The translations under genes and the position numbers were made by a program. Shown here one piece after another: positions 1 through 6,507 of a stretch of DNA of 18,965 nucleotides; within the stretch, counting starts at the first letter, position 1, and each line of letters starts with the position of its first letter. Below the pieces are notes generated by a model. That model worked only from the letters and a program-made list of their open reading frames with translations. It was not told the origin of the DNA and ran no database searches. The DNA is from an uncultured Sutterella sp. (lineage in GTDB: Bacteria > Pseudomonadota > Gammaproteobacteria > Burkholderiales > Burkholderiaceae_F): NCBI GenBank assembly GCA_934255515.1, contig CAKQON010000028.1, forward strand, positions 1 to 18,965, written 5' to 3'.

Positions 1-169
1 AAACGCTCCTCAGTAATCGCTTGAAAGTTTCTACTTCTTTAGTAGAGGTTGCCCGCTAATTTCCGAAGAACCTTCTTCCCGGACGGCCTTTTGTTTTTCC
101 GCTTCGAGCTTTTTGAGGCTTCACTCAGCTCAGACGCCTGGTCCGAGAGAAGCCGCCATCAGGTAGGCA
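1..169. other. Non-coding left edge, 3' of the phosphoesterase gene
   Basis: No convincing gene is visible here. Small inverted repeats are present: GAAGAA/TTCTTC at 65-78 with a two-base gap, and a TCTAC/GTAGA pair near position 31-47. A nested GAGC..TGAG/CTCA..GCTC repeat lies around 105-130. None is followed by a clear T run on the minus strand, so I do not call a terminator for the gene ending at 170, although one of these hairpins could act as one. Confidence 0.4.
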
Positions 170-1132
170 TTACGCCTTCTTGCAGACGTGCGAGCGTTCG
201 TTGTAGACGCCCTCGACGTAGACGTTGAGATTCCTGTCGACGTGAACCATGCCGCAGACATTGTGCGGGAGCGGCCTCTCGACGAGGCCCTGGTTCACGA
301 TGTAGTGAATGCCGTTTCTTTCGGAATAGGCGCCCTTGTGGAAGTGGCCGCAGATGTAGGCAAGAACGCGGCCGCTCTTTTCCATGGCTTCCACCACTTC
401 AGCCGCATTGCGGATGAAGAAGGCGTCGGGGATGTTCTGCGACTTGGCATCCCAGGTGTTGACGAGCTGGTGCGTCATCACGATCACGGGTTCCTTGCCT
501 TCGGAGAGCTCCTTACGGAACCAGTCCATCTCGACCTTCGGCACCACGGCGACGGCCCAGTTGAATTTGCCCTGGCTGTAATGTTCGCCCTCGGTATTGT
601 TGTAGCAGGCGTCGAGCACGATGTACTTGATGCCGCCCCTCACGAAGGAGTAGTAGGTGCGGCCGACGGCGTCGCCCGCATTTTCGGTGTTGTCGAGGAA
701 GTCGCCGAGCGTGATCTTGTCGAAGTCATGGTTGCCGCAGACGTGATAGCGCGGCGCGTTGACGCGGCGGAATTCACTCTCAACCGTCTGCAGGAATGCG
801 ATCGTGCCCTGGCGGTCGCCGTCGTCGAGGCAGTCCTTGAAGTCGCCCAATTCAATGACGAAATCGAGCTTCCTCGTATTGAAGAGGTCGATCGCCTGAC
901 GCATCTTCGCCATCGAATGCGCATAGACGCGGATCGAATCTTCCTTCGGAATCGTGCGCGTGGGGCTCGTGCAGTAGTGGACGTCCGTAATCCAGCCGAA
1001 GGAGGAAATCAGGTCCTTTGCGGGCGGGAGCGTGATCTGCGCTTCGGCAGGCGTGGCGGCAGCAGCCGAACGGATGACGGCAGGAGCAGCAAAGAGACCG
1101 GCAGCGGTCTGGAGGAACAAGCGACGCTTCAT
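170..1132 (-). CDS. Tat-exported calcineurin-like metallophosphoesterase
   Basis: This is a secreted or periplasmic phosphoesterase of the calcineurin-like superfamily (320 aa); the substrate is unknown. The N-terminus MKRRLFLQ followed by a hydrophobic, Ala-rich stretch to about residue 27 is a twin-arginine signal peptide, implying export of a folded, metal-loaded enzyme. The five metal-binding blocks appear in order: D50-x-H52 (TDVHY), G96-D97 with D100 (GDFKD), G133-N134-H135-D136, H221 (MTHQ) and GH263-x-H265. They would coordinate a two-metal centre such as Fe, Mn or Zn. The start at the ATG 1130-1132 is fixed by the signal peptide; a GGAG-like stretch lies about 12 bases upstream. The gene stands alone and diverges from phoH across a 341-base gap, so context does not reveal the substrate. 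A nucleotide, phosphodiester or phosphomonoester hydrolase are all possible. Family assignment is firm; function beyond it is not. Confidence 0.9.
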   Translation of the reverse strand: MKRRLFLQTAAGLFAAPAVIRSAAAATPAEAQITLPPAKDLISSFGWITDVHYCTSPTRTIPKEDSIRVYAHSMAKMRQAIDLFNTRKLDFVIELGDFKDCLDDGDRQGTIAFLQTVESEFRRVNAPRYHVCGNHDFDKITLGDFLDNTENAGDAVGRTYYSFVRGGIKYIVLDACYNNTEGEHYSQGKFNWAVAVVPKVEMDWFRKELSEGKEPVIVMTHQLVNTWDAKSQNIPDAFFIRNAAEVVEAMEKSGRVLAYICGHFHKGAYSERNGIHYIVNQGLVERPLPHNVCGMVHVDRNLNVYVEGVYNERSHVCKKA

Positions 1133-1473
1133 TTTTTGGGGTTCTCCACGTTTGGGAATTCAGTTCCGGACTCTCTCGCGATCGCGCTTTGTTTTTCCTG
1201 GGGCGCTTCATCGCTTTCGTCCGACGCCCTGCATTCTCAAATCGGCCCGTGACGGTTCCGTCAAGGAATCATGAATATTGCATGACGCCTCTCCGGGAAC
1301 GGGATTCGCGAGTTCGGCCTCCAGGTACATCCGCTCACGAAGTACCGCAGGAGAGCGCCCGAAAGAGCGGGGCCCTCCCGATAGAATGTCCTGCAAGGAC
1401 CTCCCAGGTCTTCGCATTCATGCGTTTTCAGAGACCCCGGACAGTCTCCTCATTACTCTCGAGACATACGCTC
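1133..1473. other. Divergent intergenic region between the phosphoesterase and phoH genes
   Basis: This 341-base gap must hold the promoters of both flanking genes. The phoH reading frame stays open through it back to a TTG at 1189, but the protein this would encode looks unlike any domain and I treat it as non-coding. An interrupted palindrome TCATG-AATATTG-CATGA at 1269-1285 could be an operator. A possible plus-strand -10 element TAGAAT at 1382-1387 has only a poor -35 (CCGAAA, 1359-1364) at 17 bases. These sites are pattern matches only. Confidence 0.3.
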
Positions 1474-3417
1474 ATGCCGCTTCCTAAAGCTCCTTCACGC
1501 CCCGCAGACATTCTTGAGGACTACGGCGCCCCCGCCAAACCTCAGTCCGAACGAACGCTTCCCAAAGTGAAGAACGTCGTTGCACTTGCCTCTAATGATC
1601 CGAAACCCGCCGGGAAGCCCGAGGCCGCCCAGCCCAAAAAGACATCGCGGAAGACCCGCAAGGGCGCGGAAGCACCGGCCTCTCCCGCGCCGGTTCCGGC
1701 CGAAGCCAGGGCTCAGCCCGCTCCGGTTCCCGAAAAGAAGGCGGTGAAGTCCGTGAAGGCTCCAAAGGCAAAGAAAACGGAAGCCGCCCCGGCCGTTCAG
1801 AAGTCAAAAGTGCCCGCTGCTGCAAAACCCGCAAAATCCGCAAAGAGCGCAAAATCGACCGCTCCGGCCGAAACCAGGGCGAAGACCGCGCCTCAGGCGG
1901 AAGCGGCTGCCGCGGCGGGCTCCAGACCTTCGCGCACGCAGAAGGATGCCGCCGCATTTGCGGGCGGCCGCTCTTCGTCTCCCGGCGTCCAGGGGTCGCT
2001 TGCAGGCCGCAAAGGCCGCGCGCGCGTAGCCGACGGCGAGCCCCGGCTCTTCGTTCTCGACACGAACGTCCTCATGCACGACCCGCTCTCGCTCTTCCGC
2101 TTCGCCGAGCACGACGTCTTCCTTCCGATGACGACGCTCGAGGAGCTCGACAACCACAAGAAGGGCCTCACCGACGTCGCGAGAAACGCCCGTTCGGTGA
2201 GCCGCACGCTCGACGCCCTGATTGAAGCGAATGAAGGAAAGATTGATGCGGGCGTGCCGCTCTCGCTCCTCGGGAACACGGAAGCGAAGGGCCTTCTCTG
2301 GTTTGAAACGAAGCCACTTCAGGCGGATCTCCCCGGAGAGCTCGACCTCTCGAAGGGCGACAACCGGATACTCTCCACCATCGAGGGCGTCCGGAAAGCC
2401 TTCCCCAAGCGCGCCGTCGTGCTGGTGTCGAAGGACATCAACATGCGCATCAAGGCGACGACCCTCGGAATTCCGGCAGAGGACTACCTCTCCGACAAGG
2501 TGCTCGACGACACCGACATGCTCTACTCCGGGAAGCTCATGCTCGAGCCCGGTTTTTGGGACAAGGCCTCGCCGACGCTCCGCTCCTGGCAGGATCACGG
2601 CTCCACCTTCTACGTATTTGAAGCCGACGACCCGTCGCGCTTCATCGTGAACGAATGCCTCTGGATCGACGGCGACGAAAACTTCATGGGAATCGTCACG
2701 GCGGTTCATGGACAGAAGGTCACCTTCCGCCTGATGAAGGACTACCGCGCGAAGAGCCGCACCCGCGTCTGGGGCATCAACGCGAGAAACCGCGAGCAGA
2801 ACATGGCGATCAATCTCCTCATGGATCCGGAGATCGACTTCGTCACGATTCTCGGTCAGGCGGGCACGGGCAAGACTCTCATGACGCTTGCCGCCGCGCT
2901 CACGCAGACGATCGACGAAAGGCGCTTCAGCGAAATCATCATGACCCGCGCCACGGTGAGCGTGGGCGAGGACATCGGGTTCCTGCCCGGCACGGAAGAG
3001 GAAAAGATGGCCCCCTGGATGGGCGCTCTTGAAGACAACCTCGAAGTCCTTCACGCCTCCGACACGGGTGGCGAATGGGGACGCCAGGCGACGATGGACC
3101 TCATCCGGAGCCGCATCCGCGTGAAGTCGATGAGCTTCATGCGCGGGCGCACGTTCCTGCAGAAGTTCGTCATCATCGACGAAGCGCAGAACTTGTCGCC
3201 CAAGCAGATGAAGACCCTCATCACGCGCGCGGGCCCGGGGACGAAGATCGTCTGCCTCGGCAACATCGCGCAGATCGATACGCCCTACCTCACCGAAGGG
3301 AGCTCCGGCCTCACGTACGTGGTCGAGCGCTTCCAAGGCTGGGAGCACGCCGCCACGATCACGCTCACCCGGGGCGAACGCTCGAGGCTCGCGGAGTTCG
3401 CGGCCGAAGCGCTCTAA
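1474..3417 (+). CDS. PIN domain-PhoH family ATPase/RNase-like protein
   Basis: This 647-aa cytoplasmic protein joins an N-terminal PIN nuclease-type domain to a C-terminal PhoH ATPase domain (the PhoH2/YlaK type rather than short E. coli PhoH). The PIN domain starts at about residue 193 with LDTNVLMHD (D196 is the first acidic residue) and continues through EELDNHKKG. The ATPase domain has a Walker A motif, GQAGTGKT, at residues 461-468 and a Walker B motif, FVIIDEAQ, at 565-572, followed by the LGNIAQID sensor-like motif. Known relatives are RNA-acting helicase/RNases; the role here is inferred. Residues about 25-190 form a low-complexity Lys/Ala/Pro/Ser linker that looks disordered and strongly basic. 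I chose the ATG at 1474 because the protein then begins MPLPKAPSRP, like related betaproteobacterial proteins. The frame is open back to a TTG at 1189, and an ATG at 1420 is an alternative. No strong Shine-Dalgarno sequence precedes 1474. A hairpin terminator follows the stop. Confidence 0.92.
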   Translation: MPLPKAPSRPADILEDYGAPAKPQSERTLPKVKNVVALASNDPKPAGKPEAAQPKKTSRKTRKGAEAPASPAPVPAEARAQPAPVPEKKAVKSVKAPKAKKTEAAPAVQKSKVPAAAKPAKSAKSAKSTAPAETRAKTAPQAEAAAAAGSRPSRTQKDAAAFAGGRSSSPGVQGSLAGRKGRARVADGEPRLFVLDTNVLMHDPLSLFRFAEHDVFLPMTTLEELDNHKKGLTDVARNARSVSRTLDALIEANEGKIDAGVPLSLLGNTEAKGLLWFETKPLQADLPGELDLSKGDNRILSTIEGVRKAFPKRAVVLVSKDINMRIKATTLGIPAEDYLSDKVLDDTDMLYSGKLMLEPGFWDKASPTLRSWQDHGSTFYVFEADDPSRFIVNECLWIDGDENFMGIVTAVHGQKVTFRLMKDYRAKSRTRVWGINARNREQNMAINLLMDPEIDFVTILGQAGTGKTLMTLAAALTQTIDERRFSEIIMTRATVSVGEDIGFLPGTEEEKMAPWMGALEDNLEVLHASDTGGEWGRQATMDLIRSRIRVKSMSFMRGRTFLQKFVIIDEAQNLSPKQMKTLITRAGPGTKIVCLGNIAQIDTPYLTEGSSGLTYVVERFQGWEHAATITLTRGERSRLAEFAAEAL

Positions 3418-3436
3418 CATCAATTTCACCAGAGCC

Positions 3437-3479
3437 GCCGCCTCTCTCCCGCTGCGGGCGGGGAGGCGGCATCTTTTTT
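3437..3479 (+). terminator. Rho-independent terminator after phoH
   Basis: GCCGCCTC (3437-3444) pairs perfectly with GAGGCGGC (3463-3470), with an inner CCCG/CGGG pair in the loop. Six T residues follow at 3474-3479. The hairpin lies 20 bases after the phoH stop and just before the isomerase gene, so the two genes are probably separate transcripts or linked only by read-through. Confidence 0.8.
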
Positions 3480-3490
3480 CAACACCCAAA

Positions 3491-4288
3491 ATGGCAGAAA
3501 ACATGTTCAAGCGCACACTCTTAACCGGAGCGGTCCTCTCCCTCGGCTGCGTCGCAGCTGCTCAGGCCGAATTCAAGGTCATGACGGTCAACGGCGAAAA
3601 GGTTTCCATTCAGAGGCAGGAAGAGGTCTACAACAATGCCGTGAAGGCGGGCGCGAAGGCCGGTCCCCAGCTCGAGGACCAGGTCCGCCGCGCGATCACC
3701 GAGGAAACGGTGCTGCTCCAGGAAGCGACCAAGGCGCGCATCGAGCGCACGAAGGAATTCCGTACGGCGATCGACCGTGCCGGGAAGCAGCTCAAGGTCC
3801 AGCTCCTCGTCTCCGAATACGCGAAGAAGAACCCCGTTTCCGACAAGGAAGTGCGCGCGGCCTACGACAAAGCCCGCGCCGCCTACGGCGACACGGAATA
3901 TCAGGTCCGCCACATTCTCGTGAAGACTGAGGACGAGGCAGCGAAGCTGATTGACCGCATCAACAAGGGCGAAAAGTTCGAGAACCTCGCCAAGCAGTAT
4001 TCGATCGACCCGCAGTCGCGCGACCAGGGCGGTCTCGTCGGCTGGCTCGTCCCGAGCAATGTCGACCAGGCCTTCGGCAACGCCTTCAAGGTTCTCTCTG
4101 CGGGTTCGGTTGCTCAGGCGCCGATCCTCAACCAGTACGGCTACCACATCGTGAAGCTTGACGCGAAGAGAAAGGCTGAGAACTTCCCGACCTGGGAATC
4201 CCAGAAGCAGAGCCTCAAGGACCAGCTCTCCGAACTGAAGGCCAAGAACCACTTCACCGAACTCGTGCAGAAGGCGAAGGTAAATTAA
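3491..4288 (+). CDS. Periplasmic parvulin-type peptidyl-prolyl cis-trans isomerase
   Basis: This 265-aa exported foldase isomerises X-Pro bonds and probably helps outer-membrane or periplasmic proteins fold. Residues 5-26 (MFKRTLLTG through AQA) form a Sec signal peptide with cleavage predicted after A26. An alpha-helical SurA/PpiC-like region (about 30-135) precedes one parvulin domain at about 136-228. That domain contains YQVRHILVKT with H141, the YSIDPQS/QGGLVGW block and the closing YGYHIVKL with H219, all typical of the rotamase family. A charged helical tail ends the protein. The start at 3491 gives four extra residues; the ATG at 3503 (MFKRTLL) makes an equally good signal peptide, and neither has a strong Shine-Dalgarno sequence. 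C20 in the signal region is not in a good lipobox (SLGC), so lipoprotein processing is unlikely. Converges with recD across a shared hairpin. A porin further along is a possible type of client, but no linkage shows this. Confidence 0.9.
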   Translation: MAENMFKRTLLTGAVLSLGCVAAAQAEFKVMTVNGEKVSIQRQEEVYNNAVKAGAKAGPQLEDQVRRAITEETVLLQEATKARIERTKEFRTAIDRAGKQLKVQLLVSEYAKKNPVSDKEVRAAYDKARAAYGDTEYQVRHILVKTEDEAAKLIDRINKGEKFENLAKQYSIDPQSRDQGGLVGWLVPSNVDQAFGNAFKVLSAGSVAQAPILNQYGYHIVKLDAKRKAENFPTWESQKQSLKDQLSELKAKNHFTELVQKAKVN

Positions 4289-4311
4289 TCCGCCTCGCGC
4301 TTCAACGTGAA

Positions 4312-4350
4312 GGAGTCATCCGGAAGATCCGAATGGCTCCTTTCTTCATT
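4312..4350 (+). terminator. Terminator hairpin between the isomerase and recD genes
   Basis: GGAGTCAT (4312-4319) pairs with ATGGCTCC (4333-4340) through one G-T wobble, and CGG/CCG pairs inside the loop. A T-rich tract (TTTCTTCATTTT) follows on the plus strand, fitting the end of the isomerase transcript. On the minus strand the hairpin is followed only by TTCACG, so it would be a weak terminator for recD, whose stop is 35 bases away. Confidence 0.6.
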
Positions 4351-4374
4351 TTGAGGGAAGTGATCTGAAGGGGC

Positions 4375-6507
4375 TCAAGCGTCCAGACGCCCGAGCGCGA
4401 GCCTGCGTCCGAGGTTCCCGTCGCGCACGGTCGGGCGGCGCACGGCTTCTGCGAGCACCTGGCGGCTCGCGAAGACGTCGACCTTCCGCTTCGTGCGGGT
4501 GACGCCCGTATAGAGAAGCTCCCGGGTGGCGAGCCCCGAATCCGGGCGCTCGGGAAGGAAGACCGCCACGCGTTCGAATTCAGAGCCCTGCGACTGGTGA
4601 ATCGTCATCGCCCAGGCAGTGTCGTGCGAGGGGAGAAGCTGCGCGGGGAGCGTCCGCTCCTGGTCGCCGAAATAGACCATGTAGAGGATCCGCCCGCCCG
4701 TGCGGTCGGTGCGAACGACTTCCCCGGCCTTTAGGCTTTCTCCCCCGGGCTCTGCCGGGCTCGCGGCGTCGACGGTCTCCGTATGATCATCATGACCCTG
4801 AGCCCGCTGCGGGAGCACAATCCCGACGTCGCCGTTGTAGACCCCGAGCCCGTCGTCGTTTCTGCGCACGATTACGACGCGCCCGGGATAGTTTTCCCCG
4901 GCGCCCGCGCCGTCCGCCTGCGGCCAGAGGCGCCGCATCATCTCGTCGGCATAGTTGTTGATTGCCGTCACGCTCATTGCGCCCCGGCGCTGAGCAGCGA
5001 GCGCCCGGAATTCAGAGAGCCGCGCCCAGAGGGCCTTCATGAGTTCCCCGAGCTCTTCAGCGGAGGCCCCGCGCATCCAGGCATCGCGATAGTTGAGAAG
5101 CGCGCCGGCATAGCCTCCGAGCTCGCGGTCGAGCCACTCGCGCGCGGCCCGGGTGAGGCCCGTGCGGTTGAAGACCTCGCGCTCCAGCTTGCCGGCGGCA
5201 GAGGGCTTCTCTTCATGAAGGCGCGCCTCGTAGCCGCTCTTCTCGTCCTCTCTCCCTGAAAAGGCAGAGAGCACCTGCTCGAAAACTTCCGCTTCCGGGA
5301 GGCGCGCGGCGTCCCCCTGATGGTTGATGGCTTCGGCGAGCCTCGCGATCACCGTGCCTTTTTCAAAACGCCGGCTCTTTTCAAGTTCGACCACATGGCC
5401 ACCGAGCACACCCTTCGGGTCGGAGAGTTCCGCAAAGACGGCGCCCGGTCCCACGGCGGCAAGCTGATGCTTGTCGCCCAAAATGATCACGCGGGTATCT
5501 TCTCCCACGGCATCGAAAAGCCGGGCGGCGAGGTGAATGTCCACCATGGAGGCTTCGTCGACCACAATGACGTCAACCGGCAGGGGATTTCCGGGTCCGG
5601 GGAAGCCCCCCGCGGGCGTGGGCGACAAGAGCCACTTGTGAATGGTGCGGCCCTTCAACTGGCGCTCTCCCTCGGGACGCGTCTCATCCTTTGCGAGAAC
5701 CCCGGAGAGCTTCGGGAGAAAGCCGCGACCGACGCTCATCCTCATCGACTGGTCCATGCGGCTCGTCGCCTTCCCCGTCGGCGCCGCGAGCGCAATGCGA
5801 AGGTCAGGCGTTTCTTCGAGAAGACACTCGAGAATCTGCGCAACGGTCGTAGTCTTTCCCGTACCGGGACCGCCCGAAATGATGGCAAGCGACTCTGTGA
5901 CGGCAACCTCAATCGCCTTCTTCTGAAGGCTGTCGGCGCCCGATGCGGCTGCGATCCGGTCGACCGCCTCAGCGCGCGCCGATGCGTCATCCTTTTCTCG
6001 CGTCTTCTTTCCTGCGAGGCGAAGGAGCGACTGCGCAAGCATCAGTTCTTCGAGCGCAAAGCGCGCGAAATAAAGACGCGTCTCGGCGGCGCTCCCCGCC
6101 TTGTCGTCCATGAGAATGGGCGCGAAGACGCCTTCGCCCTTCCTGCGGAGGTCGAGCTTTGCTTCTTCAATAAAGCCCTCGAGCGTCATGACGAGGCCGA
6201 GGCGCTTCAAGACTTCGACGCCCTCAAGGAACCCTTTGAGACGCGCTTCTTCGCCGAGGGGTTCACCCGCTTCCCTCTCGCTTTCAGAGGAGGACTTCCA
6301 GAAAAGCGCTGCCGACTCCGCGCGCACGCAGACATTCCCGCGCTCCTCGGCGCGCGAGAAGGCGTTCATGAGGGCCCGAAGGGCAGGCTCGGCCTCCGCG
6401 GGGAGAGCCTCCCCCCGGAAGACAAGTTCTCTTTCGACCGCTCGGAGAAGCGCGTCTCCGAGGCCCGCAAGGCCTCCCAGAGGGAGCGAATTGTCAAAAT
6501 CAGCCAT
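4375..6507 (-). CDS. recD: Exodeoxyribonuclease V subunit alpha, RecD helicase
   Basis: RecD is the fast 5'-to-3' superfamily 1B helicase subunit of the RecBCD helicase-nuclease. It unwinds broken ends and helps regulate the nuclease. The 710-aa protein has a Walker A motif (GGPGTGKTTT, catalytic K218), a Walker B motif (VVDEASMVD, D317) and LGDKHQLAAVGPG. Late motifs are TIHQSQGSEFERV and ELLYTGVTRTKRKV. The frame also opens with an ATG at 6513, but I prefer the ATG at 6507. It overlaps the recB stop as TGATG and lies seven bases after a GGAG at the end of recB, whereas the GGAG is too close to 6513. At 710 aa it is about 100 residues longer than E. coli RecD (608 aa). The excess lies in the N-terminal part and in two inserts, one near residues 390-430 and one near 567-605. 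Last gene of the recCBD operon. Confidence 0.97.
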   Translation of the reverse strand: MADFDNSLPLGGLAGLGDALLRAVERELVFRGEALPAEAEPALRALMNAFSRAEERGNVCVRAESAALFWKSSSESEREAGEPLGEEARLKGFLEGVEVLKRLGLVMTLEGFIEEAKLDLRRKGEGVFAPILMDDKAGSAAETRLYFARFALEELMLAQSLLRLAGKKTREKDDASARAEAVDRIAAASGADSLQKKAIEVAVTESLAIISGGPGTGKTTTVAQILECLLEETPDLRIALAAPTGKATSRMDQSMRMSVGRGFLPKLSGVLAKDETRPEGERQLKGRTIHKWLLSPTPAGGFPGPGNPLPVDVIVVDEASMVDIHLAARLFDAVGEDTRVIILGDKHQLAAVGPGAVFAELSDPKGVLGGHVVELEKSRRFEKGTVIARLAEAINHQGDAARLPEAEVFEQVLSAFSGREDEKSGYEARLHEEKPSAAGKLEREVFNRTGLTRAAREWLDRELGGYAGALLNYRDAWMRGASAEELGELMKALWARLSEFRALAAQRRGAMSVTAINNYADEMMRRLWPQADGAGAGENYPGRVVIVRRNDDGLGVYNGDVGIVLPQRAQGHDDHTETVDAASPAEPGGESLKAGEVVRTDRTGGRILYMVYFGDQERTLPAQLLPSHDTAWAMTIHQSQGSEFERVAVFLPERPDSGLATRELLYTGVTRTKRKVDVFASRQVLAEAVRRPTVRDGNLGRRLALGRLDA

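Noticed and set aside
188..1252. 354-residue GTG-start frame antisense to the phosphoesterase
   Set aside because: The sense strand encodes all five metallophosphoesterase motifs; the antisense product is low-complexity and Val/Ala-rich.
1189..1473. 95-codon upstream extension of phoH from a TTG
   Set aside because: The extra sequence has no domain character, no ribosome site, and the downstream MPLP start fits the family.
1804..3516. 570-residue open frame antisense to phoH
   Set aside because: It mirrors the codon bias of phoH, lacks any recognisable domain and a ribosome site, and overlaps a clear PIN-PhoH gene along its whole length.
3491..3560. Lipoprotein signal for the isomerase at C20
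   Set aside because: The residues before the Cys (SLG) do not fit a lipobox, while AQA gives a good ordinary cleavage site.
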